In this document: piece by piece, positions 40,864 to 49,040 of the stretch | How the letters are laid out: each line of letters begins with the position of its first letter | Position numbering within the stretch: position 1 is the first letter of the stretch | Source: Phycisphaerales bacterium AB-hyl4 | GTDB taxonomy: Bacteria; Planctomycetota; Phycisphaerae; Phycisphaerales; Phycisphaeraceae | Assembly: GCA_041821185.1 (NCBI GenBank) | Contig: JBGUBD010000004.1 | Coordinates: 1 to 64,000, forward strand | DNA length: 64,000 bases | Direction of reading: 5' to 3' | Made by a program: the position numbers and the translations under genes | Notes under the pieces: generated by a model | Told to the model about the DNA's origin: nothing | The model's database searches: none | What the model saw: only the letters and a program-made list of their open reading frames with translations

Positions 40864-42465
40864 ATGTCACGAACGTTGTTGACAGTCGACGCGGCGGGCG
40901 GCGCTGCGGACGTGAGCGAACCGCTGACGATGCTTGCGAAGCGTCGCCAGGTGGTGTCGCAGCGCGCGGCGGCGGTGCGGCTGGCGTGGCTGGGGGCGGC
41001 GGCGCTGCTGGTGGTGCTGGTGACGGACGCGGCGTTGGGGCTGATGGGGCTGACACGGCTGGCGGTGATGGGTGGATTGCTGGGCGGCGTGACGGCGGTG
41101 GCTGCGGCGTGGTGGCGGCGGCCGAGCGAGCCGAACGCGGCGACGCGGCAGCGGTTGGCCCGTGAACTCGATCGACAATCGACGGTGTCGCAGGATCGGC
41201 TGGTCAACGCCCTGCTGTTGAGCGGCGATGCGGCGGATGCGTCACATGAACGTGACCCGTTTACGCAGGCGCTGGCCCGGCGCGGCGTGCAGCGCGGTGC
41301 GGCGGCGATGAGTGAGTTGGACATTGAGGCGGCGGTGGATCGGTCCGCGATGCGGCGTGAGGCGGCGCGGCTGTGGGCGGTGGCGGTGGCGTGGGTGGTG
41401 GTGCTGGCGATACAGCCGGGCGTGGTTGGGGTGGGGTTGAGTCGGGTGGCGATGCCGTGGGCGGACGTGCCGGCGTTCAGCCTGACGCGGTTGACGGTGG
41501 TGGTTGAGCCGACGTGGCCGGGGGGGCCGGGGGTGGGGGAGGATGTCGAGGTGCAGGTGACGGTTGGCGGGGTTGTGCCCGAGGGTCCGCCGACGGTTGT
41601 GGAGGCGGGCGGGGGTGGATCGAGGGGCGAAGCGCGGCGGTGGGCGATGCGGTCGGTGGGTGGTGATGCTGATGATGAGGCGGCCGCATGGCGGCATACG
41701 TTTCGCGCGTTGGATGAGCCGATGCGGTTTCGCGTTGAGGCGGGGGCGGCGCGGTCGCGTTGGATGGTGATTCGTCCGGAAGCGAGTGAGCCGGTGGCGG
41801 ATGCGGCGGAAGAGGCGCGGCCGGGCGATGATGATGCGGAGCAGCCCGCAGAGGATGGGGCGGCGGACGAGGCGGCGCTGGCGGAGCATCTCGCGGCGTT
41901 GCGTGCGTTGATGCATGAAGCGTCGGCGTTGCGCGATCTGGCGGAGGCGATGGCGTCGGCGCGGGGGCTGGATGCGGCGACGTCGCAGGCAATGCGGGAT
42001 GCGATGGACGAGCAACTCGGGACGTTTGTCGATGATGCGGCGGCGCTGGCCGAGGCGGTGGCGGCGCTGGCGGCGGAGGTGGACGAGCCGTTGCGGGGCG
42101 CGTTGCTGGCGTTGGCTGAGCGGCTGGGCGAGCCGGCGCTGGCGGAGGTGGCGGTGGGCGGTGTGATGGATGGCGACGATCGCCTGGCCGAGTTACAGGC
42201 GGCGGCGGAAGCGGATCGCGCTGCGCTGGCGGCGCATGGGCAGGGGTTGAGCGAGCGGGCCGAGGGCACGTTGCAGATGGATGGTGATGCCGAGCCGGCG
42301 ACAGTGTGGGCAGACCCGGCGGCGCGAGGGACGTACGATGTAACCATCGACTCGGCCGACGACGAGCAGGCGGCGATGCGAGCGATGACCGAGCAGGCGC
42401 CGCGAGCTTACCGCTCGCTGGTGGAGCGATATTTCCGGGCATTGAACGAGGAGCGTTCGCGATGA
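40864..42465 (+). CDS. Ala-rich membrane protein of a DUF4159-linked pair
   Basis: A 533-residue protein with two adjacent membrane helices at about 40-90 (LAWLGAAALLVVLVTDAAL), another near 180-200, a beta-rich part of about 100 residues, and an acidic, Ala-rich helical C-terminus. This layout resembles the large membrane proteins that accompany MoxR, DUF58 and DUF4159 genes in planctomycetes, but I cannot assign a named family. Its stop overlaps the ATG of the DUF4159 gene (ATGA), so translation is coupled. Confidence 0.65.
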   Translation: MSRTLLTVDAAGGAADVSEPLTMLAKRRQVVSQRAAAVRLAWLGAAALLVVLVTDAALGLMGLTRLAVMGGLLGGVTAVAAAWWRRPSEPNAATRQRLARELDRQSTVSQDRLVNALLLSGDAADASHERDPFTQALARRGVQRGAAAMSELDIEAAVDRSAMRREAARLWAVAVAWVVVLAIQPGVVGVGLSRVAMPWADVPAFSLTRLTVVVEPTWPGGPGVGEDVEVQVTVGGVVPEGPPTVVEAGGGGSRGEARRWAMRSVGGDADDEAAAWRHTFRALDEPMRFRVEAGAARSRWMVIRPEASEPVADAAEEARPGDDDAEQPAEDGAADEAALAEHLAALRALMHEASALRDLAEAMASARGLDAATSQAMRDAMDEQLGTFVDDAAALAEAVAALAAEVDEPLRGALLALAERLGEPALAEVAVGGVMDGDDRLAELQAAAEADRAALAAHGQGLSERAEGTLQMDGDAEPATVWADPAARGTYDVTIDSADDEQAAMRAMTEQAPRAYRSLVERYFRALNEERSR

Positions 42466-43205
42466 GTTGTCGATATCGAACGACGGCCGGGCTTGTGAAC
42501 CTGCCCTCTGACTTGCGCTCTCGCCTGCGCCTGCGGGCGTGGGCGATGCTGGTGGTGGCGATGTGTGTCATCGGCGGTGTGACGGATGCCGTCATTGCCG
42601 AGCCGACGGTTGAAGGCGAGGTACGGGTCGCGCTGTTGAGCTACGGCGACGGGCAGTCGGCTGAGTGTTTCGCGACCGGTTTTCTCGACCTGGTGGCCCG
42701 CGAAGCCGAGCTGCCGGTGCAGCGGACGTTCGACGAAGTGGCGCTGGCGAGCGATGAGCTGTTCGACTATCCGTTCGTCGTGTTCGCGGGCGAGGGGGCG
42801 TTTACGCTCAGCGACGCCGAGCGGGCGAACCTGGGCTCGTACATTGAGCAAGGCGGGTTCGTGCTCGCGTCGGCTGCGTGCTCGAACGCGGATTGGTCCG
42901 CGAGCTTTCAGCGGGTGATGGTCGAATTGTTCGGCGATGCGCCGATGCAACCGATCGCGAGCGAACATGCGATTTACCGCACGCTCTACGAAATCGACCG
43001 CGTGGAGATGCGCCGCGCGATGCCCGCGACGGTCGCGCCGATGCTCGGCAGGTCGATCAACGGCACGCTGCGGGTGGCCTTCTCGCCCGTGGGGTTGAAC
43101 GACACCGACAACGCCGGCGGCGGCTGCTGTTGCTGCGGGGGCAATGAGATTCGCAACGCCCGGCTGATCAACGCCAACCTGCTGATTTACGCGTTAACGC
43201 ATTGA
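42462..43205 (+). CDS. DUF4159 domain-containing exported protein
   Basis: A 247-residue protein. A basic N-terminus and a hydrophobic segment (LVVAMCVIGGVTDAVIA) serve as signal. The DUF4159 region shows YPFVVFAGEGAFTLSDAERANLGSYIEQGGF, ending near the typical RNARLINANLLIYALTH. Before that is a GGGCCCCGG run with four consecutive Cys, which could bind metal or form disulfides. DUF4159 has a class I amidotransferase-like fold with unknown activity. It is coupled to the preceding membrane protein gene. Confidence 0.8.
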   Translation: MSCRYRTTAGLVNLPSDLRSRLRLRAWAMLVVAMCVIGGVTDAVIAEPTVEGEVRVALLSYGDGQSAECFATGFLDLVAREAELPVQRTFDEVALASDELFDYPFVVFAGEGAFTLSDAERANLGSYIEQGGFVLASAACSNADWSASFQRVMVELFGDAPMQPIASEHAIYRTLYEIDRVEMRRAMPATVAPMLGRSINGTLRVAFSPVGLNDTDNAGGGCCCCGGNEIRNARLINANLLIYALTH

Positions 43206-43229
43206 TGGTCCCACTCAAGCGCGGGTCCA

Positions 43230-43258
43230 ATACGGATTGGACATGAATCTCGGGTGCG
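43230..43258. repeat. 29-base dispersed repeat, copy 2 (GATTGGACATGAATC)
   Basis: Matches 30696-30724 at 28 of 29 bases. It lies between the convergent DUF4159 and DAHP synthase genes. Confidence 0.65.
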
Positions 43259-43270
43259 GACGCGGGCGTT

Positions 43271-44383
43271 TTACCCCAGGCGGTCGTAGGCTTGCTGGAG
43301 CAGGGCTTCGGTTTTCGCCCAGCCGATGCAGGCGTCGGTGATGGAGATGCCGTGCTTGAGCTTGCTCTTGTCCGCGGGGATGGACTGCTTGCCTTCGTGG
43401 AGGTTGCTTTCGAGCATGGCGCCGATGATGGGCGATCCGGACTTCCGCGAAGCTTCAGTCCGGCTTGCAGCGCGTTGTTCGAGGATGGACTGCCAGACGA
43501 CTTCCTGCTGCTCATGCTTTTTGTTGGAGTTGGCGTGTGAGCAGTCGATCATGAGGCGGGGTTCGAGGCCGGCTTCGCGGAGGCGGGTGGCGGCGTCGGC
43601 GACGTTGTCGGGGTGGTAGTTGGGCTTGCCCGTGCCGCCTCGGAGGATGAGGTGGCCGAAGGCGTTGCCGCGGGTGGCGACGATGCACGATCGGCCGTCT
43701 TCATCGATGCCGAGGAAGTGGTGCGGGCTGCGTGCGCTGGCCATCGCGTCAAGGGCGACCTGGAGCGAGCCGTTGGTGGCGTTTTTGTAGCCGACGGGCA
43801 TGGACAGGCCCGAGGCCATCTGGCGATGGGTCTGGCTTTCGGTGGTGCGGGCGCCGATGCTGGCCCAGCTGACGAGGTCGTCGATGTACTGGGGGGTGAT
43901 CGGGTCGAGCATTTCCGTGCCGGTGGGCAGGCTGAGGGCGTTGACGTCGAGCAGGAGCTTGCGTGCGAGCTTGAGGCCTTGCGCGAGGTCGAAGCTGTCG
44001 TCGAGGTGCGGGTCGTTGATCAGGCCCTTCCAGCCGATGGTGGTGCGGGGCTTTTCGAAGTAGACGCGCATGACGATGAACAGCCGATCGGCGAAGCGTT
44101 CGCGCAGCTCGGCGAGCTTGCGGGCGTATTCCATCGCGGCGGAGACATCGTGGATCGAGCAGGGGCCGACGACGACGAGCAGGCGCGGATCTTCGCCGCG
44201 GAGGATGGCCTGGATCGCACGGCGGGCGTCGATGACCGTGCGGTGATGCACCGCGTCGGCGGGAAACTGGCGCTCGAGCTCGCGCGGGCCGGTCAGCGGC
44301 GTGGTGCCGGCGACGTTGACGTTCTGCGTCGGCTCGTGGCCGGTCGCGGGGGCGTTGATGGCTTGTTCGCCTGCCTGCGGCAC
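43271..44383 (-). CDS. aroG: 3-deoxy-7-phosphoheptulonate (DAHP) synthase, class I
   Basis: A 370-residue enzyme that condenses phosphoenolpyruvate and erythrose 4-phosphate in the first step of aromatic amino acid synthesis. Class I AroFGH blocks are [63 protein letters not shown] and [17 protein letters not shown] non-conserved N-terminal tail of about 30 residues is present. The start is GTG with GGGAGGAG seven bases upstream. The gene symbol is by family; which feedback type it is cannot be told. Confidence 0.92.
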   Translation of the reverse strand: MPQAGEQAINAPATGHEPTQNVNVAGTTPLTGPRELERQFPADAVHHRTVIDARRAIQAILRGEDPRLLVVVGPCSIHDVSAAMEYARKLAELRERFADRLFIVMRVYFEKPRTTIGWKGLINDPHLDDSFDLAQGLKLARKLLLDVNALSLPTGTEMLDPITPQYIDDLVSWASIGARTTESQTHRQMASGLSMPVGYKNATNGSLQVALDAMASARSPHHFLGIDEDGRSCIVATRGNAFGHLILRGGTGKPNYHPDNVADAATRLREAGLEPRLMIDCSHANSNKKHEQQEVVWQSILEQRAASRTEASRKSGSPIIGAMLESNLHEGKQSIPADKSKLKHGISITDACIGWAKTEALLQQAYDRLG

Positions 44384-44445
44384 GATGGGGCTCCTCCCAA
44401 AAATCAGTCGATGCGTAGTGGTCGGCCGGTTGAGCCGAAACGACC

Positions 44446-44451
44446 ATTATA
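44446..44451 (-). promoter_or_regulatory. -10 hexamer TATAAT upstream of DAHP synthase
   Basis: A perfect TATAAT on the minus strand about 60 bases before the GTG start. The -35 is poor. Confidence 0.4.
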
Positions 44452-44543
44452 CCGCTGACGGGCCGCATTGCACTCGGCCGGGCGAAGGGTGACAATGTCG
44501 GCCCGGATTCCGGCGACGATTCCCCCCCCTGCCGCGTCTACCC

Positions 44544-44726
44544 ATGCTGACCCAACGCTACGGCCTGTACATCATCCTCACCGGGCTGCTGATCATCGCG
44601 GTCGCGATCGCCCTGCTGGTCGCGGTCGACGGCTATACGCTGCTACTGCTGCTGGGCGGGTTCAACGGCCTGCTGGTGGTGCTCGCCGGCGTATGGATGT
44701 GGACGGTCGACCAATCCACGATCTGA
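44544..44726 (+). CDS. Small two-helix membrane protein
   Basis: A 60-residue hydrophobic protein with two predicted membrane helices (YIILTGLLIIAVAIALLVAV and LLLLLGGFNGLLVVLAGVW) and a short polar tail. No family is recognised. It starts about 60 bases before the DUF1028 gene and may be co-transcribed with it. Confidence 0.5.
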   Translation: MLTQRYGLYIILTGLLIIAVAIALLVAVDGYTLLLLLGGFNGLLVVLAGVWMWTVDQSTI

Positions 44727-44787
44727 CTTTTTGCACGCCACGCGGCGAAAGGCTGCCTATCATCCCCGAAAAGGAGGTGAGGCTGCC

Positions 44788-45474
44788 ATGACATTTTCCA
44801 TTTGTGCACATTGCCCGCGGACGGGGCAGGTCGGCGTCGGTGCGATGACCGCCATGCTCGGCGTGGGCAAGCTCGTCAGCCACGCGCAGTCGCGCGTGGG
44901 CGCTGCGGCGTCGCAGGCGTTTATGAACCCGTACCTCGCGATCGACGGACTGGCGTTGCTTGAGAAGGACATGACTGCCGAGCAGGCGCTCGAGCAACTG
45001 ATCGCCATGGATCCGGGCCGAGCGGGCAGGCAGTTCGGCATCGTCGACACGAAGGGCAACGCCGCCGCCTGGACCGGCGACATGCCCCAGGACTGGAAGG
45101 GCCACCGCACCGGCAAGAGTTGGACCGTGCAGGGCAACCGGCTGGCCGGGCCGGAGGTGCTCGACGCGATGGTGGAAACGTTCGAGCAGAGCGAAAATGA
45201 TGAGCTTGTCGAACGGCTGCTGAAGGCGTTGGAAGCGGGCGAGTCGGCGGGCGGCGACACGAAGGGGCACCTCTCCTCCGCGATACTCGTGATGGACACG
45301 GAGGCGTACCCATTGTGGGAGATGCGCATCGACCACGACGACGACCCGGCCGGGGCGATCCGCAAGCTGTACGACGATTTTCGAGAAAACCTGCTCTGGC
45401 AGATCAAGAAGATGCCCACCCGAGCGAACCCGACGGGGGCGTTCGACTTCGAGGATGACATCGAGTGCACGTGA
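44788..45474 (+). CDS. DUF1028 family protein (Ntn-hydrolase-like)
   Basis: A 228-residue protein. The start MTFSICAHCPRTGQVGVG and the following GAAASQAFMNPYLAIDGL block, the short-repeat region DPGRAGRQFGIVDTKGNAAAWTGD, and the C-terminal SSAILVMDTEAYPLWEMRID match DUF1028, a family with an Ntn-hydrolase-type fold of unknown substrate. An excellent Shine-Dalgarno, AAGGAGGTGA, lies seven bases before the ATG. Confidence 0.85.
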   Translation: MTFSICAHCPRTGQVGVGAMTAMLGVGKLVSHAQSRVGAAASQAFMNPYLAIDGLALLEKDMTAEQALEQLIAMDPGRAGRQFGIVDTKGNAAAWTGDMPQDWKGHRTGKSWTVQGNRLAGPEVLDAMVETFEQSENDELVERLLKALEAGESAGGDTKGHLSSAILVMDTEAYPLWEMRIDHDDDPAGAIRKLYDDFRENLLWQIKKMPTRANPTGAFDFEDDIECT

Positions 45475-45491
45475 GTGTGGGGGCTGGAGAC

Positions 45492-45596
45492 GCGGAGCGA
45501 CTGAAGTCGCTCCGCCTTCCGCCACACCCCCCCAAGCCCCAGGCCTCAGGCCTCAAGCCCCAGGCCTCACAAGCCCCAGGCCTGAAGCCTCAAGCG
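45492..45596. repeat. Palindrome plus CAGGCCT/CAAGCCC tandem heptamers
   Basis: A near-perfect palindrome (GCGGAGCGACT with AGTCGCTCCGC, 45492-45515) is followed by tandem CAGGCCT/CAAGCCC units (45535-45596). TTGAGGCTTG at 45818-45832 may be the opposite arm. These occupy part of the 384-base gap before tRNA-Thr. Confidence 0.6.
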
Positions 45597-45619
45597 TGGT
45601 CGACGGACATGAAGCTTGT

Positions 45620-45646
45620 TTGACTTGCCATAGCAGCGGTGATAAT
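45620..45646 (+). promoter_or_regulatory. Candidate promoter of the tRNA-Thr-tuf operon
   Basis: TTGACT (45620-45625) and GATAAT (45641-45646) are good matches to -35 and -10, but the spacing is 15 bases, shorter than the optimum. It lies about 210 bases upstream of tRNA-Thr. The intervening DNA has no clear gene. Confidence 0.4.
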
Positions 45647-45858
45647 GTTTCGTTCTGTAACTCGGCAATGGCGTGCGCGCTGTTGCCGTGGTGGGTGATT
45701 CGGACGTTGCAGGGGCGCGAATTGGTCGACGACGCCGATTCGGGCCCCTTGTCAATCGGTGCCAACTCGGTACCATTGCCCGGCTTGAAGGCGAGTTACT
45801 TGCCAGGGGCCGGGACTTGAGGCTTGCAGCGTCTGGTCATGGCCGACGAGTTAGCGGC

Positions 45859-45931
45859 GCCACCCTAGCTCAGTTGGTAGAGCACACCCTTGGTAAGGGT
45901 GAGGTCGTGGGTTCGAGTCCCATGGGTGGCT
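45859..45931 (+). tRNA. tRNA-Thr (anticodon GGT)
   Basis: A 73-base tRNA. The acceptor stem is GCCACCC with GGGTGGC and discriminator T. The anticodon stem is CACCC with GGGTG around loop TTGGTAA, anticodon GGT. The D-arm is GCTCAGTTGGTAGAGC and the T-loop GTTCGAGTC. CCA is not encoded. A tRNA-Thr before tuf is a classic arrangement. Confidence 0.95.
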
Positions 45932-46059
45932 TTGTCGAAGGAATGCTGGTTTGTGATTTGCTGATTGCTGATGGCGGCGAGGTGCCGTGATCCGACATTC
46001 AATCAGAGGTCAGAAATCAAACATTAGAAATCAACATCCTTGATGGAGGTTCGTAGACG

Positions 46060-47268
46060 ATGGCGAAAGGTGTATTCGAACGTAAAAAGCCCCACGTGAA
46101 CGTTGGCACGATCGGTCACGTGGACCATGGCAAAACCACCCTGACCGCGGCGATCACCGCAACGCAGGCGGCTAAGGGTCTGGCGACCTTTAAGGCCTAC
46201 GACGAAGTGGCCAAGGCGTCGGAAAAGGATGGCCGTCGCGACCCGACGAAGATCCTCACCATCGCCACCAGCCACGTTGAGTATGAGTCGGATGCCCGGC
46301 ATTATGCTCACGTCGACTGCCCGGGTCACGCGGACTATGTGAAGAACATGATCACCGGTGCCGCCCAGATGGACGGCGCGATTCTGGTGGTCTCCGCAGC
46401 CGACGGCCCGATGCCCCAGACGCGTGAGCACGTTCTGCTCGCCCGCCAGGTCAACGTGCCCAAGCTGGTGGTCTTCCTGAACAAGGTTGACCTCGTCGAC
46501 GACACCGAGCTGCTCGACCTCGTCGAACTGGAAGTCCAGGAGCTGCTGACCAAGTACGACTTCGAGGAAGACACGCCCATCATCAAGGGTGCTGCGTTCC
46601 CCGCGCTGAACAACCCGGACGACGCGGAAAAGACCGCGTGCATCCAGGAACTGCTCACGGCGTTGGACACGTGGATTCCCGAGCCCGAGCGCGAGATCGA
46701 CAAGCCGTTCCTGATGTCGATCGAAGACATCTTCTCGATCAAGGGCCGCGGCACCGTCGCGACCGGCCGTATCGAGCGTGGTGTGGTCAAGGTCGGCGAC
46801 GAAGTCGAGCTCGTGGGTCTGAACGAAGCCCCGCGCAAGACGGTCATCACCGGCGTCGAGATGTTCAACAAGACGCTCGACTCCGGCCAGGCCGGCGACA
46901 ACGTGGGCGCCCTGCTGCGTGGTGTGGAAAAGGACGACATCGAGCGTGGCCAGGTTCTGGCCAAGCCCAAGTCGATCACGCCTCACACCAAGTTCGAGGG
47001 TGAAGTCTACGTGCTGACCAAGGAAGAAGGCGGCCGACACACGCCGTTCTTCTCCGGCTACCGCCCGCAGTTCTACTTCCGCACCACCGACGTCACGGGC
47101 GCCTGCAAGCTGCTCGGCGGCGCCGAGATGTGCATGCCCGGCGACAACGTCACGGTGGAAGTGGACCTCGGCCAGAAGCCGATCGCCATGGAAGAAGGCC
47201 TCCGCTTCGCCGTCCGCGAAGGCGGCCGAACGGTTGGCGCTGGCGTCGTGACGAAGATCCTCGAGTAA
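46060..47268 (+). CDS. tuf: Elongation factor Tu
   Basis: A 402-residue translation GTPase that delivers aminoacyl-tRNA. The P-loop is [10 protein letters not shown]3 is [12 protein letters not shown] (about 86-97), G4 is NKVDLVDD, and domains 2 and 3 are complete. Switch I is unusual: where most bacteria have RGITI, this protein reads KILTI at 64-68 within [17 protein letters not shown]. The Thr expected to contact Mg2+ is kept (T67), but the Gly is replaced by Ile. I recall similar sequences in planctomycetes, so it is probably lineage-wide and functional. GGAGG lies 11 bases upstream. Confidence 0.97.
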   Translation: MAKGVFERKKPHVNVGTIGHVDHGKTTLTAAITATQAAKGLATFKAYDEVAKASEKDGRRDPTKILTIATSHVEYESDARHYAHVDCPGHADYVKNMITGAAQMDGAILVVSAADGPMPQTREHVLLARQVNVPKLVVFLNKVDLVDDTELLDLVELEVQELLTKYDFEEDTPIIKGAAFPALNNPDDAEKTACIQELLTALDTWIPEPEREIDKPFLMSIEDIFSIKGRGTVATGRIERGVVKVGDEVELVGLNEAPRKTVITGVEMFNKTLDSGQAGDNVGALLRGVEKDDIERGQVLAKPKSITPHTKFEGEVYVLTKEEGGRHTPFFSGYRPQFYFRTTDVTGACKLLGGAEMCMPGDNVTVEVDLGQKPIAMEEGLRFAVREGGRTVGAGVVTKILE

Positions 47269-47286
47269 GTGCAATCAACGCAGGTG

Positions 47287-47346
47287 TCAGGGGTCAGGCG
47301 TCAGGTGTCATGTATGACATCCGCCGTACTGACCCCTGACGCCTGA
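47287..47346. repeat. GTCAGGG/GTCAGGC tandem hairpin between tuf and rpmG
   Basis: The left arm TCAGGGGTCAGGCGTCAGG and right arm TGACCCCTGACGCCTGA are complementary around a GTCATGTATGACAT core. It fills the gap between tuf and rpmG. Confidence 0.7.
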
Positions 47347-47375
47347 TTCATGATCCCCTGAATTCTGGTGCAATC

Positions 47376-47558
47376 ATGGCCAAGCGAAAGACCGAAGCCC
47401 GCGAGTACGTCTGGCTTCAGTGCTCTGAAACCGGTGACCTGAACTACCGCACATCGGTGAACGTGCGCGGTGGCCTGCCGGAGGAACTCAAGAGCGGACT
47501 GAAGAAGTACAGCCCCAGCTTGCGTAAGCATACGGTGCATAAGATTAAGCGTAAGTGA
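47376..47558 (+). CDS. rpmG: 50S ribosomal protein L33
   Basis: A 60-residue L33. The N-terminal AKRKTEAREYVWLQC and NYRTSVNVRGG are followed by a basic end (SLRKHTVHKIKRK). The zinc-binding Cys pairs of some L33 proteins are missing; only one Cys remains, so this is the Cys-poor type. It is in the usual position between tuf and secE. Confidence 0.9.
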   Translation: MAKRKTEAREYVWLQCSETGDLNYRTSVNVRGGLPEELKSGLKKYSPSLRKHTVHKIKRK

Positions 47559-47560
47559 TA

Positions 47561-47645
47561 GATTTGGTGACGTGGTGATTTGGCGATTTGGTGATGTAAG
47601 GCTCTGTCTTGAACTTCACCAAATCACCACATCGCCAAATCACCA
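47561..47645. repeat. GATTTGGTG tandem hairpin between rpmG and tRNA-Trp
   Basis: The left arm (GATTTGG units) and the right arm (CCAAATCACCACATCGCCAA) are complementary over about 30 bases. It starts three bases after the rpmG stop and ends eight bases before tRNA-Trp. Confidence 0.75.
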
Positions 47646-47652
47646 GATACGT

Positions 47653-47725
47653 ACGCCAGTAGCTCAATTGGCAGAGCATCGGATTCCAAATCCGAAGGTT
47701 GGGGGTTCGATTCCTCCCTGGCGTG
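47653..47725 (+). tRNA. tRNA-Trp (anticodon CCA)
   Basis: A 73-base tRNA. The acceptor stem is ACGCCAG with CTGGCGT and discriminator G. The anticodon stem is TCGGA with TCCGA around loop TTCCAAA, anticodon CCA. The T-arm is GGGGG/CCTCC, with one G-T pair, around TTCGATT. It lies in the classic tRNA-Trp position before secE. Confidence 0.95.
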
Positions 47726-47750
47726 CTTGAATGCAGTTACCGCAATAAAG

Positions 47751-47797
47751 CCCACGGTTGTAGCGAGCTGTCGCCAGACGGCGAGTGAATCCGTGGG
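47751..47797. repeat. Degenerate CCCACGG palindrome before secE
   Basis: CCCACGG and CCGTGGG flank a 33-base centre that has its own inverted arms (TCGCCAGACGGCGA). It is a longer, diverged member of the CCCACGG family. Confidence 0.6.
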
Positions 47798-47838
47798 ATG
47801 CCCCTTTACGTGACGTATCAATCGGAACCTTGCACACC

Positions 47839-48243
47839 ATGGCATTGGCGATCTACAAACCGGGACAGGGCTACTGGACACGCGTGATGAGCGCGATCGG
47901 CGCTGCGACGCTCGTGCTCACGGGCGTCGGCTGGTTGTGGGCGCAGTTTCAGATGTGGTTCTCCGGTTCGGAGAACTTGATTTACTACCAGGGCGGCATG
48001 GCCGTGGGCATGATCGTCTTTTTCGGCGCGTTGCTCTACTGGCTGCTGAACAAGCCGCGTATCGCCGACTTCATGATCGCCACGGAAGCGGAGATGAAGA
48101 AGGTCAACTGGCCGACCCGCCGCGAGGTGATCGGCTCGACGTGGATCGTCATCTGCGGGGCGATGCTGATGGCCGGCTGGCTGTGGGTGTTCAACCTGGT
48201 CTTCGGCTGGTTCTTCCTCCAGATCGACATCCTCGAAGGCTGA
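47839..48243 (+). CDS. secE: Protein translocase subunit SecE
   Basis: A 134-residue protein with three hydrophobic segments, the last two separated by the SecE core EMKKVNWPTRREVIGSTWIVI. SecE clamps SecY in the translocon. Compared with the minimal one-helix type it has two extra N-terminal helices, as in E. coli. ATG 47839 was chosen; the upstream extension is encoded by the repeat. It precedes nusG by 58 bases. Confidence 0.92.
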   Translation: MALAIYKPGQGYWTRVMSAIGAATLVLTGVGWLWAQFQMWFSGSENLIYYQGGMAVGMIVFFGALLYWLLNKPRIADFMIATEAEMKKVNWPTRREVIGSTWIVICGAMLMAGWLWVFNLVFGWFFLQIDILEG

Positions 48244-48300
48244 CCCGTCGGCCCGATGCCCATGACTCCCGCGATTCCAAACCGAGAAATGTCTTCCATC

Positions 48301-48957
48301 ATGGCCGACGAACAGCAATCCGAACAAAACCAGCCTGAGCCGCAACAGCCTCAGGTCGAGACGCAGGACCAGATCCCCGAAGAGGAGCCGATGGTCACGC
48401 CCGGCATGAACTGGTTCGTGCTCCGCGTGGCGTCCAACAAGGAAGACTCGGTCCGCCAGACCCTGCTGCGCAAGATCAAGATCGAAGGCTACGAGCACCT
48501 GGTCAACCGCATCCTCGTCCCGACGGAAAAAGAAAAGACGATCAAGGGCGGCAAGCAGCGGATCATCGAGAAGAAGCTATACCCCGGCTACGTCTTCGTT
48601 GAGATGAAGCTGGAGAACGACGGCCGCATCCCGCAGGACGTGTTTTTCCTGATCAAGGAAACCACGGGCGTGGGCGATTTCATCGGCACCGCCGGGCGAC
48701 CTTCGCCGATGTCCGTGCCCGAGATCGAGAAGATGCTCCAGGCCTCCAAGCCCGCCGAGGAGCAGCCACAGGTCAAGATGGAGTTCGCCAAGGGCGACCA
48801 CATCAAGATCCGCGAAGGCCCGTTCGAGAACATGGAAGGCACGATCGACGAGGTTCTGCCCGATCAGGGCAAGGTCCGCGTTATCGTCACCATCTTCGGC
48901 CGAGCGACGCCGATCGAGCTGGAATACTGGCTCGTCGAACGCGCGGGCGAAGAGTAA
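48301..48957 (+). CDS. nusG: Transcription termination/antitermination protein NusG
   Basis: A 218-residue NusG with a Gln/Glu/Pro-rich N-terminal extension of about 35 residues. The NGN domain starts at MNWFVLRVASNKEDSVRQTL and contains LYPGYVFVEMKL. The KOW domain near the end is KGDHIKIREGPFENMEGTI, and the last part is FGRATPIELEYWLVE. It contacts RNA polymerase and couples it to ribosomes or Rho. An in-frame ATG at 48256 would lengthen it; 48301 was preferred. rplK does not follow. Confidence 0.94.
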   Translation: MADEQQSEQNQPEPQQPQVETQDQIPEEEPMVTPGMNWFVLRVASNKEDSVRQTLLRKIKIEGYEHLVNRILVPTEKEKTIKGGKQRIIEKKLYPGYVFVEMKLENDGRIPQDVFFLIKETTGVGDFIGTAGRPSPMSVPEIEKMLQASKPAEEQPQVKMEFAKGDHIKIREGPFENMEGTIDEVLPDQGKVRVIVTIFGRATPIELEYWLVERAGEE

Positions 48958-48993
48958 GAATCGTAAGCCGACGACAAACCTGCATACCTCACG

Positions 48994-49025
48994 AACGCCC
49001 ATGCTCGATGCATGGGCGTTTTTTT
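48994..49025 (+). terminator. Rho-independent terminator after nusG
   Basis: Stem AACGCCCATGC with GCATGGGCGTT, loop TCGAT, then a T run. It lies 37 bases past the nusG stop and just before the convergent mutS stop. Confidence 0.9.
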
Positions 49026-49040
49026 GCGCGACGATGGCGA

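Noticed and set aside
40140..42347. A 735-codon open frame on the minus strand
   Set aside because: Antisense to the membrane protein at 40864-42465. Its Ser/Ala/Pro-rich sequence with no motifs is typical of a shadow frame.
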